A DNA stretch of 64,000 nt from Nelumbo lutea (GCA_022828595.1 JAKGHH010000003.1:52999759-53063758), one strand, 5' to 3'. Shown: positions 35,527-47,640, counted from the stretch's first letter. Notes: generated by a model not told the origin, from the sequence alone. Numbers and translations are program-made.

Positions 35527-35877
35527 TGTGATTTAGACAAAAAAAAAATAGTAAAAATACTTCAGATTACAACAAAAAAGGAAGAGAAGAAGAAGAAGAA
35601 GAAGAAGAAGAAGAAGAAGAAGAATGGAGAAGAAGGGAAAAAGAAGAAGGAGTTCGATAATCTCCTCTTTCTCCGCTCTAATATTTAACTAGTCTTACTA
35701 AGATTAAATAAATTACAAGTCTGCCCTTAAGTGGGCATCCACCTCATCAGCATACTTAGAAAGCATAAAAAGAATTAAAGGCCCATACAGAAAATGACCA
35801 TTAAGAACAAATAACAAGAAAGAACTAATCAATAAGATAGTAATGGGCAAGGACCCATTCGGCCCAGTTTCTCTACA
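35527..35877 (-). repeat. 5' LTR of the copia element
   Basis: 351 bp against 289 bp in the 3' LTR. Part of the extra length is a GAA/AAG trinucleotide expansion at about 35585-35640; another part is a segment (cccatacagaaaatgacc) absent from the other copy. Many point differences show an old insertion. Confidence 0.88.
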
Positions 35878-36424
35878 ATACCTACTTGGGTATCCCTTTG
35901 TTAATGTATGCTAATAGATGTGAGTGTTGGTAGTTCTTAATAGGCAAAGTGAAAGCCAAATTGAAAGGTTGAAAGGCCAATTGCTTATCCTATGTAAAGA
36001 GAGAAGTGTTGATCAAGTCCATTGACTTTGTGGTTCCAACATATTTTATGGCCACTAACACTATTTTGGTAACACATTACAACCAAATTAAAGTCAAGGC
36101 TAGGGACTTTTGGGGGGTTATTCCTCTTCTTAACACCATATTTACTTGAAGGTGTGTAGTGGGTTTTGCAAAACCCAATTAAGGAGTTTGGAGGCCTAGG
36201 GCTTAAAAAATTGGAGCTTTAAATACAACTCTCCTTATGATATTGGCATGGAGGTTCCTTTCTGAAGGGGAAAAACTTTGGGTCAAATTTTCTAAAGCAA
36301 AATATTTTGCTGATAAATCATTTTGGACGATGAGACAAACCACTACAGTCTCTAGTCATGTGTAGATCTATGTTTGACTGTAGAGTGCATGTTTATAGGA
36401 GCTCCAAGGTTTTTGATCAAGGTT

Positions 36425-36700
36425 TTTAAAACTGAACCGGATAGGGAACCGTTTTAGGGACTGTTCCCGAGTCAAATAATCTGATCGTCTGTTTCAAACG
36501 GATGACCCATTCTAACAAAAAAAAAAAACCAGCCAACACCATTTTATGGGTTGATGGTTCGACCACCCGGGTTAGTGGTTCACTAACCAAATCAATGGTT
36601 TTTGACCAAAAAGTGGTTTTTGGGTGAAATAGAATCGATCAATTGACCAAATCCTGATTTTTCCAATTCGATCGTCCATTCTAGTCAAATTTTAAAAACA
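36425..36700. mobile_element. hAT-like MITE inside the LINE (AACCGG family)
   Basis: Ends read TTTTTAAAACTGAACCGG (left) and AAATTTTAAAAACATTG (right), inverted to each other. The interior is full of GGTTCGACC/GACCAA words. Related copies occur at 44.63-44.78, 46.0-47.0 and 60.77-60.93 kb. It cuts the LINE between VFDQG-like and VNGW-like codons. Confidence 0.6.
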
Positions 36701-37351
36701 TTGGTTTTGATTGTTAATGGATGGGAAGACTCATATGTTTGATGATCCATGGACAGAACATCATCCCTTGTCACACCTGAACAACACAACTTCTAGAAGT
36801 AGGCTTCAAAGAGTAAAAAACCTCATAGACCGAAGGATGGGATCTTGGGCAACTAGTAGACTCTAGCAACTCTTTGTTCTAAAAGCAATGGAAGTTATAA
36901 AAAGAGTGTCTTTTGGCTTTGAATCTTGATGCAATGCAAGATAGATGGTTGTGGACCTATACCCCTAATAGTGTTTGACCTATGCTTGCTTTAACATATA
37001 GATCATTGAATGAAGGAGGGGTCAACTCATCCAATTGCAATTGGGCCATTCTGGGAATAACATGGAAAATGTTTTGGAGAGCAAGGAGATTCCACCAAGG
37101 GTTCATTACTTCCTTTGGTGATGCTTTGACTTGTACACTTTCGACATGTGCAAAGTTAGCCAAGTACAATAGAAATGTGGATGAAATTTGTGCTTTGTGC
37201 TTGGGGTAGGATGAAATGGTAGAGTATTGGGTTTTTATTACCCGATCATGAGACCAATTTGGTTTGGGTCCATGGTTTCCATCACTGTAGATTCTTCTCT
37301 GAATTGTTCTCTGAATTCTTCTCTGAATGGTGGTGATTTTTTGGCGAATTA

Positions 37352-37686
37352 TAGGGGTGAGTTCAAGTTAAGCCAGGTTGAGCCGAATATTTGGATATTC
37401 GAGTTTAGTTTAGTAGAAAAACATTAGGCTCGAGTTTGAGCTTAAGCTCGATGAACCTTGTATATTTGAGTTTGGTAGTGGGCAAAACTTCATATAAAAA
37501 AATAAAAATATGTAAATAATTATTCATATAAAAATTATTTATTATTTTATATAATTAAAAATATTACATATAATATAAGCTTGATTAGTTTCATGAGCCT
37601 CATGAGCCAAACTTCTTTGGGCTCAAGTTTGGTTCACGAATTGAGCTTGGATAGCTCATGAAAAGCTCAATTCGTGTCCACTCTTA
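37352..37686. mobile_element. Non-autonomous hAT-like element
   Basis: Left end TAGGGGTGAGTTCAAGTT; right end TTCGTGTCCACTCTTA, an imperfect inverted match (TAGGGGTG against TAAGAGTGG). The interior has AAGCTCGA / GCTCATGAG words seen in this plant repeat type. No TSD match was found. Confidence 0.45.
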
Positions 37687-37699
37687 GCTCTTATTCTCA

Positions 37700-39240
37700 G
37701 GTGACACATGTAGAAAATGTAGTGCAAGAAAATTGTGGAGGAATTGTTGATTAATCCTTTTACCATTATTACCTTGGTATCAATGCAATTCTAGAATTTT
37801 TGATGGCTACCCATTTCTTGTCCTTCTTCTATGTGTTTCTATGCTGATTAGGCTTGGATTTTGAATTTTTGATGGCTACCCATTTCTTTACTTGATCTTA
37901 TGATTTTGGTTTAATTGGTTAAAGTTTTTTAATCAACACTAAATCGTTGGTGCTAACCTATTTCTTTGTTGGTTCTATTCTTGTGGTTTGGTTAGTAAAC
38001 ATGGTTTTTTGTGTTTATTTCATCTTCTTCCCATATTGAAGGCCCTCATTTTTATCCAATAAACAAGGATAAGGAACCTTATTTGTTAATTAAGCTCAAA
38101 TTTTGATATTGCAGGGCCTCATCTGAACCCAGTAAATAAGGATTGTTGAGCTCCTTCTCTGTTTATTAAGCTTTAATTTGGATGTTTTCTATCCCTTGGC
38201 TCAAGCATACAACAGGCATAAAGAGAGCATATATGCCATTTACTCTCACTTCAGAAACTACCCATTTATAACAATAATTTACATACCAACAAACCATTAA
38301 TAAACTACCACTTATAAACTGCCCATGAATTATAATTAGTTTTGTCTTAAAGATCACATGCACGTACACATACACACATACTAGTATATATTAAAGTAAG
38401 GAAGTCTAATAATTTTCTCTTTTTTTTTGAATTTTTTAAAATTTTAATCGACATGTTTTGCCTCTCACAATTCGAATTCCTGTATTTCCATCTATCCTTG
38501 TCCACATTTGATGGCTTTCCATGAGTCATGTTTTAACCAATCACGTATATTCCATTTTCACTCCCAATTAATAGGCTTAAAGCGGACTTAGAATTACTGA
38601 CGATTCTAAGTGGTGATATAATACTGAGAAATTACTAACAAGACTTTTGATTTGCTCTGTATTTCCCTAATCCAATTTAATGATAAAACTTCTTTCCGTT
38701 CCAAGTGAGAACAAAGGGAACATTAGAGATTCAAAGCTCGAGAGCTTGATCTTTTGAGTTTAACGTGAAAACAGAGGGGTCTTGATTGTGGATAGAGCTT
38801 GACGTGAAAACAGGGGCAGACCAAACAACTTTTGCATCAACTCTCAATCTCGGGTATGTTTTCTGAGTCTGTTTGTAACATATTGCGGTTGCTACTGTAG
38901 CGTGTAATCAAGTGGAAGAGTCGGTTCCCATATTTTTAGTCTATGGAAGAATCGATTTTGATGTTCGGAGTTGGTTTTTTTTTACATAGCATAGGACTTT
39001 GGAGTTTGAAGAGGTTTTACCTGTACAATTGATTCAAGAAGCGTTGATGTTTCTATTGTGTGAGTTGGGTGGATGTGCATCTCACAAAGAACAATAAAAA
39101 ACAGGCACATATTCATTTTTCTCTCTATGGTTTCAGGTGAAAAATGATTCACTATTACTGTGGTTTGCGTTGAAATTTGTGGCTTATACATCCAGTTTCG
39201 CCTACAAACCATGAACAGGGTGCATTATACCCCCCATTCG
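37700..39240. other. Intergenic stretch, nothing firmly identified
   Basis: At 37795-37885 a phrase (aatttttgatggctacccatttctt) occurs twice in tandem. The interval 38640-38900 has GT-donor-like words but no reading frame that could be supported. Confidence 0.3.
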
Positions 39241-39299
39241 CTACGGGTTAAGAAGACTGGTTATATGGATCAGATCATGGACTTCGCAATCCGGATTCG

Positions 39300-40650
39300 C
39301 ATCTCAGTATCATAAAATTTTATAATTTATAGTTACTCTAATAAGTTTTGGGAAAAATTTAATTTAATAGAAATTAATAATTCTCAAAATTTATCAAAAA
39401 CAACCTTAGTACTTTTGAAAGTTAATAATTCAATAGAAAATTAGAACTTACTAAAAATTATTTATTTATAAAAGTTATTCAACTTTTGTAGTTTTGATAA
39501 ATTATTTATTTACAAACCTGTGAAATTAATTATTGACAATTACTAGAAATTAGTGTAATATATTGTTATTTAATATATATATATATATATATTCAATTAA
39601 CATAAATTATTCAATAAAAATAACAATAATAATTTGATAAAATTGCCAATTGTTGAAATGCTTTCAATTTATTGTTTGGAAAAATGTTAAATACTTTTCA
39701 ACAATTATTGAATAACAAATAAATTCTGTTATTTTGAAAATTGTCATTTTTTGTTTCAGGTTTTCTCAATTATGTACGTACATTTTGTTTTTCTGATTTA
39801 TACATATAAGTACCTTTTGCTCTAATATTTAAATTCTTTCAGTAAAGATTATGTGATTTATTTTTTTCCTAATATTACTTTTATTCAATACATTGTGAAT
39901 GCATCAAATATGATACCTTTTTAATGTATGTTTGATATTTTATTGATATTGCTATGTCCTTTTAGTGTAACTTTTCTATGATGTTATTTATTTCTGTGCT
40001 ACTATTTATTTCTGTAGATTACCAAGATTTTATAGAAATTGAGTTTTAACTAATTTTTACAAAATTGAGAATTGTAGTTAAAAATTATAAAAAATTATTT
40101 AATGCTAATACTATAGTTAATAATTATCAATAAATATTTATCCTTAATAATTATTGTGAAAATTTAAAAATATCAATAATTACCAAAAAATAATTATCGT
40201 TCATAATTATAAAAATAACTATCAAACTAATTACTAAGTAATTATTGATAATTATTTAAAATAGTTAAAAATATAGTTAATAATTATAAAACTTATTAAG
40301 AATTAATTATTTAATAATGATCAAATTTAATTATTCAAAATAATTATAGTTAATAATTACCAAAAAAAATTAATTATTCAAACAACTTTAAGGTAATGAT
40401 TCTATGATTTTTATTTTAATGGTTTGATGATAGTGAGGGGGCGAAGATGGTTCACACTATCATAAATTATGGAGAATTCCAACTAAATTAGTTTTTATTA
40501 CATGAATATACATATATAGTTAAATTATTTGTTTTGTTACATTGAATCAACAATTTTACATTGTCCATTTCATGAATTGCACATAATTACCCTTCTCTTT
40601 ATTCATATATCATTTATCTAAATTTTATATTTTTCCATGCATCGCATGAA
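39300..40650. repeat. AT-rich region of AATAATTAT words
   Basis: Dense, self-complementary TTAATAATTAT / ATAATTATTAA words, especially 40030-40390, and a (TA)n tract at about 39572-39592. A similar region is at 47.0-47.6 kb. Possibly decayed palindromic DNA elements. Confidence 0.5.
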
Positions 40651-40789
40651 TCCCGCCAGTATGTAATTACAGGGGTGATTTTTTCATGAGCCGAGAAGTT
40701 AATTTGAAGGCAAACTCACTAATGGTGGAGGTTTTGGCTTTAAGTGAAGGTCTACTATTTGCGTGTCAGCTGGGTATTGCTTTTCTGTG

Positions 40790-41310
40790 ATTAAAAGGGG
40801 ATGCAACTTGGATATGCCCAACTTGAACTCGGAGCCTCGGACCAATCCAGCTCAAAATTTTATACGAGTTTAGCTTAGATTTTCAATCTTCGTGTTGGAT
40901 TCAGGCCCAAGACTTTGAGATTTTTTATTTTTTGGGTTGGGCCCAGACCTAATTCTTAGGTAGCCTAAACCTGGCCCGAGCCTTGGCCTAGCCCTTAGGT
41001 AGCCTGAACCCAACTCTAGCCCAACTTGACCTTATCTCAACCCGAGCCCGGCCTGACTATACACATACATACATATCTATTTACATACATGCATAATTTT
41101 AGAGTGGACTCATTGACCAACATGAGCTCAACTGGGGCTTGAGCCCAACTCGAGTGCATTAAATTACAGTGTGGGCTGGACATGGGTTGGGAAGATCAGG
41201 CTTCACCTTGTTCTTAGTTTAGGCTTGGGCCTTAGGCCCAAAATCGTAGGGTTGGGTCTGGGTTGATCATTAACCTAGCCCATCCTGCCCAACTTGCAAC
41301 CCTAACAACA
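40790..41310. repeat. hAT-like remnant rich in GCCC/GGGC words
   Basis: Starts near AGGGGATGCAACTTGG and ends CCCAACTTGCAACCCTAA, inverted with mismatches (TTAGGGTTGCAAGTTGGG on the other strand). The interior is built of gagcccaac / ttgggccc words. No TSD. Confidence 0.4.
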
Positions 41311-41317
41311 AATAACC

Positions 41318-41460
41318 AAGGACCCATTTGGTTCATGATTGGAATCGGAATGGTCTATTTCACTTGGTTGTTTGGTCCAGACCAGAATCGGAATCGGATT
41401 CTGATTTATGCTGTTTGGTTCATTAAGAGGCTGGAACCGGAATCAGCCATGATTTCCAAT
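41318..41460. repeat. PIF/Harbinger-like left end
   Basis: GGACCCATTTGGTTCATGA followed by GGAATCGGAATGG words is the same end type as the complete elements at 21.3 and 55.6 kb. A right end is not evident nearby, because a minisatellite begins at 41.46 kb. Confidence 0.5.
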
Positions 41461-41960
41461 TTTGCCCACAATAAAAAAAAACAGAAAATGCATGGAAATA
41501 CCAAAAATTGCAAAAATTTTGCAGTAAAATGCAGAAATTACAATAATTTGTAAAAAATTCAGAAAACGCATGAAAAATAAACGAAATTTGCAGAACTTGC
41601 AAAAAAAAGTAGAAATTTTGTAAGAAAATGCAGAAATTGCAACAATTTTGCAAAAAAAAAATCAGAAAATGCATGAAAATACTAGCAATTTTGTAGAAAA
41701 ATAAACAATAGAGAAAATTTGCAGGAAAATGCAGAAATTACAACAATTTTGCATAAAATTTTAGAAATTACAGAATTTTGGTAGGAAGTTGCAGAAAATT
41801 GTAGAAATTTCAGAAAAATGCAGAAATTGCAATAATTTTGCATAATATTTAGAAAAACGCATGAAAATACTAGAAATTTTGCAAAAAAAAAGAAAAAAAG
41901 AAAACATAAAAAGTTTGCAGGGAAATTGCAGAAATTACAATAGTATCCAATGAGTTTAAC
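41460..41960. repeat. Degenerate A-rich minisatellite (GCAGAAATT.. units)
   Basis: Repeated blocks of about 25-60 bp built from 'tgcagaaattgcaacaatttt' and 'cagaaaatgcatgaaaatac'. The minus-strand frames here (NFCNFCIFLQNF-like) merely translate it. Confidence 0.75.
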
Positions 41961-41997
41961 CAAATTTGGATGAGAGAGTTGTCCTAGAAATATAACC

Positions 41998-42283
41998 TCT
42001 GCCTACAAACCTCCCCATCATGAACCTTGACTACTACTTGAAGGGGCTGAAGCCCCTCACTTAAATCCTCAGAAACGTATCCTTTATAAACACTTCCAAA
42101 TCCTCCTCCACCCAACACATTATCTGGCCTAAAATTCTCTGTTATTATCTTTTAGTTCATTGTAAGAGAATGCAATCAGTGGATTTGCAGCAGAATCACG
42201 TCGTAGGTTCTCAACCTCTTCAGGATTGGAAGGCAATTTCTGGCCATCTTTCCCTTCCTTCACTGATGGGGCTTGGTATTTTG
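41998..42283 (-). pseudogene. PBL16-like receptor-like cytoplasmic kinase exon, frameshifted
   Basis: On the minus strand, after a CTTTTCAG acceptor at about 42284, the frame reads SPKYQAPSVKEGKDGQKLPS, NPEEVENLRRDSAANPLIAF and SYNELK. One extra A in the AAAAG at about 42149-42153 shifts the frame, after which it continues IITENFRPDNVLGGGGFGSV (the glycine-rich ATP loop), YKGYVSEDLSEGLQPL and VVVKVHDGE, including the VAIK-type lysine. This matches the N-terminal part of PBL16-type kinases (known family order SPKY - LPSNP - LRRDSA - NPL - GGGGFGSVYKG). Nothing of the rest of the kinase domain, nor a myristoylated MGNC start, could be found. Decayed fragment. Confidence 0.8.
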
Positions 42284-42289
42284 GAGACT

Positions 42290-44440
42290 CTGAAAAGATA
42301 AGATATAATTATATAAAGAAATTGAAGAAAACATGGGATAAAAAGCACAATTCACTGCTTTTCTGAAAAAAAAAAACAAAGAAAATAAAGAGAAACAGAT
42401 AGCAGTCTCAAAGCAGACGAAAAATCAGAAAGAAAAAATAACAACTAAACATAAAAATGTTGGTTTGCTTATGGATTTAATAATTTATTCATTATAACCT
42501 AATCAGGTACGATGGAGTCAATGTTCAATTTGCTTCCATTGCTCTCTAGTGTGTTTCACAAATCCTGGTTGATCAGATTAATTTTTTTTTTTTGCTTCTT
42601 GATTGGTAAGATTTTTACCTGGTGGACTCCATTGCATCACTCTTACCTGTTTACTTCTTTGGAAACCCACCACTATTTACCAGTCTCTAAAAAATTAGTA
42701 AAAGGTAAACCTTTAAATTTTGTTGTCACTAAATCCCAACGCACCACTCTTATCTTTGTGACTTCTATCACCTCCTCCATCTGTTTGTACTTCTCAAACA
42801 ATGTTGCATTTCTCTTATGAGTCTGCTCTCAAAGACTGGTGGGGATGTGATGATTATCTAATTTTTAGGATTAGTATTAGCAATCGCTAATTTACACAAA
42901 TGTTGGATTCATGCATAAGCTGCTTTCCATGAACATAAGAACTATCTGGCATTCACATTGCTAAATCCTGGACAATCACCCCATAAAGTTTAGATGAATT
43001 TTCTGGCTGGATAAAAATATATATATATATATATATATATAGACAATCACCCCATAAAGTCAATGCTGACCTACAAAGCTTCATCTTGGACACTTGCTCA
43101 TTTCTTCCTTCTAACAACTAAAACCATCCAAACAAACCTCTTACATTGACTGACAAACAATCCATCCAAGTTCATATTCTCATAGAAATATTGCAAGTCT
43201 AACTTCAACTCTTGATTAACAGCATTTGACTAATTCAAGGTTGCATATCTAAGGCACAAACTAGTGGAATTTGTCAGATTTCTTTTCTAGGAAACATAAG
43301 TACCCTCTCTCCATAAATCAAATTTTCTCCCTATGTCAAGGGAAAACAAGTTAGTTGAAATTTGAAAAGCATCCCCAGTGGAGTGCTATCTGTTCTGTGT
43401 CATCTCCCTATTCCTCTTCCAGATGTTTGGTCCGCCTTTAGAACAACTTAACTTCTTTGGAGTGTTGGAAGAAGATAAGTTCTCTAATATATGTGGCAAT
43501 TGACCAAAAGCACAAGTCCCCAACTATGAGCTAACGAAGGAGGTTAAGAGGAGGTTGTGATTTTGGTGCCCCCATAATTCAATATACTTCAACCTGGTAC
43601 CCTGTAACTTACCACATATTACATATATACAGATTACTAGGATCTACCATTGGAATAGTAAACCATAAGGCTGTGCAAGTGAAACTGACATGATTATAGC
43701 ATCACATTTTTAGCTCTAAAATTTGGAAAAGAAAATTAATATACATAAAATCACCCTCATGTTTTCTTTAATTTTAGCAGCAGCCATCCTTAAACATGGC
43801 ACCTACCAGATACCACTGTTTTTTCATCGAATGCCTAGATTTTTCTTTACAAACCATAGCTTCTATACCTCCATAAGCAGCAGCTTTGAAATGCTTGTAT
43901 CTGTTCTCTCTATTTTAAGCCTGAATGCACCCATATGCCATCCCTATTCTAATCAATACAGTCAAAGCCCTATTATATATACTATATCCCAGTTTATATA
44001 AATTTTCCTTCTTCAAGAAAGATGAACTTCTCATATGATGGCTCTCTTCAAATGTTTCAGGTCCATGGGCATCAGGGCATCTTATCAAAGAAGGTAAGCA
44101 ACTAATGGCTATAAATATGATATAATTTGATTAGATAATAGCAGAAAATAGAAGGAAAAAAGAGAGAAGAAGATAGGAGAGAAAAAGAAGAGAGAATAGA
44201 GAAGAATAGGAAACTACCTTTTGAGCTCTATATAGTTCAGCCTATTAAATAGAACGAGCGGAATTTTCAGAGATTTTATCTCTCGAAAGTAGAAAGATGA
44301 GAAAAGGAATTTAACTTGCCAAATTGCAATACAAAATCTGTTTCATTCTCTAATTTAAGGGATCATGAATCGGAACTCAGAAATGAAAACAAATCAATTA
44401 AAAATAAAACTTACCTTGCTATGGTCTGGTCGGGTTTGCA
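42290..44440. other. Stretch with no gene identified
   Basis: AT-rich with a (TA)n tract at about 43017-43041. A phrase (acaatcaccccataaagt) is repeated at 42971 and 43043, either side of that tract. A purine-rich patch lies at 44140-44215. Possibly the remaining introns and flank of the kinase pseudogene. Confidence 0.3.
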
Positions 44441-44629
44441 GTGAAAAAAATAAAGTGTGAGAGAGAGAAGGAGAGGAAGAAGAAGAATAGGAAATAGGAG
44501 AGAAAAATCAAAACCTTGTTGTCACAGTCGCCGGAGTTTCGGTTCTGATTTTCAGATCACTACTTCGAACTCCAGCTTCCGAATGAGGAAGTAACGCATG
44601 GACCATTCCGATTCCGATTCCGAACCCCT

Positions 44630-44790
44630 ATTGCTTTGACCATTGATTCCTAGGTCAAACGGTCCGATCGACCATCCAATCCAAACCCCGATCATATGGT
44701 TTTGGGGTCCAAAACTGGATGTTTGACAATCCGACTCGGTCCAATTTTCAAAACCGTGGGTAATACTGTAAAACATTGTCTTGCTAAGCA
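44630..44790. repeat. AACCGG/GGTCCGA-type MITE remnant
   Basis: Words such as GGTCAAACGGTCCGATCGACC and a closing CCAATTTTCAAAACCG-like end match the hAT-like MITE family found at 36.4 and 60.8 kb. Confidence 0.35.
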
Positions 44791-45486
44791 TGCTTATTTT
44801 GGTTCTGTGACTCCTAATTTTTTATTACCTGTACTCGTGAATGATTAGGACAATGGAAAATATATAAATTTTGATGCGGGCTTGGTAATTTTTGTATTGC
44901 ATGGGTTATAGAAAAAAATGCACCCCCATTTTATATAAAGTCTAACCAGTAACTTCATTTATTTTTAGGTAATTATAATCAATACAAACCCTCCCTAGGA
45001 CAATTATAACTTCAAATTCTTAGTAAAATTCTCCCTTCGTATTTTTATCATGATGTTAGAGTTGGGTATCCACTTATATTGATTTATTCAACATGATGAG
45101 CACAATTAACCCTTTTTACCTATTAAATACTAGTAATATAAGTTTCAACTTAAACACTTAAGGCTGCACAAATAAGTGTGAATGTAAATATGTAGAGTGT
45201 AAAACGGTTCATATAAAAAATTAGACTAGTTTTACACCAACAAATTTACTTCTTACAAACATACTTTTAAGTTTTAGTTGTAATGGATGTAAACATGAAT
45301 TTCAATATATATATATATATATATATATTATCAAAAACCCACTTGAATGCAAATAAACATCAATACAATTGATGTCAAAAGCCCACTTGAATTTCAATAA
45401 GTTTTAGCTGTCATTTATCATGCATAAATGTAATGTTGTCTAAGTGTAGCAAAAATAAACCCCATAAACTGAGATTTACACTCTAT

Positions 45487-45561
45487 TTGCTTTGTTTCCA
45501 AACGCATCCTAAATGGTGATGTTATTTGCTTCGTTTCCAAACGCACCCTAAATGGTGATGT
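45487..45561. repeat. 37-bp tandem duplication
   Basis: Two adjacent copies of a unit beginning atttgctt.gtttccaaacgc and ending aaatggtgatg, differing by few bases. A (TA)n tract lies at 45307-45329. Confidence 0.75.
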
Positions 45562-45999
45562 CATCTGAAGTAACATTGTAACAAGAATCATGTTATTTGA
45601 GCACATCCCACTATTCTTTGACTCTTTGTGAATAATTCTCCATAGCAGAGTGACCCTAATCAGGCGAGTCCGGATGACAGGATGAGTATTACGTACTTTC
45701 AATTTTTTTTTATACCTTTTCCCTTAAAATACATACATCGAACTTTTAACAGTTGTCAACAAATCATACTATAAATAAACAAATAATTAAATTTATTTGA
45801 TGTGACACGTAATCGACAAGTTGCTATGATATATTTATCTTATTGTAAGGCAAATGTAGGTTAGAAATAATAATTCTAAGTTAGGATTGGTTACGTATGT
45901 AACCTTGGACATTCCACGTCGACCATGCTAGATTCAGTAGGTTGATGTCATAATATTATAAATTAGCGGAGGGATCATGCGTCGAAGAGGCCGGAATGG

Positions 46000-47010
46000 A
46001 ATCATCGACCTGTTGACCCGTTACAGGTTAAAAATTGTTGAATCGGTTAATGATGTATCTATTGATTCGAGCTGTTGAATTATTAAATTATTTATTCGTT
46101 GATCTGTTCAATGATTTTGGCCATTTTTTATTTTTTTAACTGAGAACTATTTAGGCAATTGATTTTGTTTTATCCTAATCTTGGTCATTGGCAAAAAATC
46201 ATTGAATCGATCAATGATCCATTGACCCGGGTGGTCGAATAGTTGACCCATTCAATGGTTTTTAGTCATTTTTTATTTTTAAAATTTTTGTTGTTAGAAC
46301 GAGCCATCTGTTTGAACCAAACAGTTGAATTGTCGACCCAAAAATTGGTGGCTAGAACGGTTCTATTTTTAAGTTGTATGAGTCACACGTTTGAATGACA
46401 TAACATGTATGGTACTGATTAATGGACGTCACACACTCAATTTTTTGCCTGTAATTTTTGTTGTCAAAACAAGTCATCCGTTTTTTTTTTTTTTTTTTTT
46501 AATTAGGAATTGTCTAGGCAACTAGTTCCATTTTACCCCAATCTCGGTCCCTGGCCAAAAACCATTGAATTGGTCAACAACCAATTGACTCGAGTGATCG
46601 AACCGTCAACCCATTGACTTGTTTAAAGGGTTTTGGCAGTTTTTTTTTTTTTTTTAGTTTTTTGTCAGAATGGGCCACCCTTTCGAACCAGATGGTCGAA
46701 CCGTCGACATGAAAACCGGTGGCTAGAATGGTTCCATTTTCAGGTCGTATGAGTCACATGCTCGAATGACATAACATGTATGATACTGCTCAATGGACCT
46801 CACACACTCAATTTTTGCTTGTAATTTTTATTGTCAGAATGGGTCGTCCATTTGAATGGTCGAACCATCGACCCGAAAACTGGTGGCCAGAGGTTCCGTA
46901 ATTTTATCGACCCAAAAACCGGTGGCAAGAATGGTTCTATAATTTTTTGCTTGTAATTTTTGTTGTTAGAAAGGGCCATCCATTCGAAACAGAAGGTCAA
47001 ACCATCGGTT
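46000..47010. repeat. Tandem array of about 371-bp units (AACCGG MITE-derived)
   Basis: A marker phrase (ggctagaa.ggttc.atttt, continuing to acataacatgtatg) recurs at 46350 and 46721, a spacing of 371 bp. Shortened copies follow at about 46886 and 46924. Units contain poly-T tracts (46482-46501, 46639-46655) and GTCGACCC / GACCCATTGA words. Confidence 0.7.
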
Positions 47011-47640
47011 GTCAGAGCGCTATTAACAACATCTATCGATAATAGTAAGAAATTATACTATTTAGTTAAAATAATCATTAATGATAGTTTTAATAATATT
47101 ACTTAGTTATTTTTAATATAACAATAATTATTAAATTTATGAATAGGATTTATTAACAATATTCATTAAATTAAATAATGAATAACAATACTTTTAATAA
47201 CATTTTTAATTATTTTTAATATAACAATAATTACTAAATTTATTAATAACCGTATTTATAATTTAATTTAAAGTAAAATTTAAGTACATATTTATTTATT
47301 AACAATATTTTTAATAACAACAATTATTAATTATAATCACTAATTATATATTTATTAAATGATTATAATAATTAGTAATTATTAAAACCGGGTTACTAAA
47401 TTTATTAACAATCTTTTTTTAATAACAATATTTGTAATTTTAATTTAAAGTAAAATTAAAGTAAATATCGAATTAATAACAATATTTATAATAACAATAA
47501 TTATTAATTATAATCACTAATTATATATTTATTAAATTACTGTAATAATCAATAATTTTTAAATTACAATAATTAATTATTGTAATAATTAAAGCATTAA
47601 ATTACTGTAATAATTACTCTCACATGGGATCTACTCGCAC
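47010..47640. repeat. AT-rich region of TTATTAATAA words
   Basis: Repeats such as 'aataattattaaat' and 'ataacaatatttataataacaataattattaattata' recur in near-tandem blocks (for example 47080-47130, 47150-47230 and 47290-47370). No coding content. Confidence 0.5.

Larger units (their letters stand above)
30441..35877 (-). mobile_element. Ty1/copia retrotransposon, full-length but decayed, minus strand
   Basis: 5.4 kb between LTRs that start TG and end CA. In element order (right to left): 5' LTR, a PBS resembling initiator Met tRNA (TGGTATTAGATCA), gag remnants (35.4-34.1 kb), protease with IIDSGISNHMT (34117-33662), GAG-pre-integrase with CHLRFGHLP and CESCELAKH (33574-33266), the integrase C-terminal part (33052-32810), reverse transcriptase start KWVFTIKYHSNGTIE (32220-31939), the RT/RNase H junction TRLDISYVVSLISQFMHSP and YLKGTPGKGIL (31336-31142), a PPT, and the 3' LTR. 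Stops and frameshifts cut the polyprotein many times. No 5-bp TSD is seen (CTTGA left, ATACC right). It sits inside a LINE. Confidence 0.88.
30003..37230 (+). mobile_element. L1-type LINE, split by three younger insertions
   Basis: The plus strand from 30003 reads LFILCTNILYKMFEQLLKNV, then LLFVNDMLIFNE (the FADD catalytic motif altered to FVND). After a MITE (30259-30376) and a copia element (30441-35877) it resumes with REVLIKSIDFVVPTYFMATN and WRFLSEGEKLWVKFSKAKYF. After another insert (about 36425-36700) it continues KTHMFDDPWTEHHPL and, near 36.98-37.2 kb, zf-RVT sequence WKMFWRARRFHQGF. The 3' tail and TSD were not found. The broken catalytic motif and stops mean it is inactive. Confidence 0.72.
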
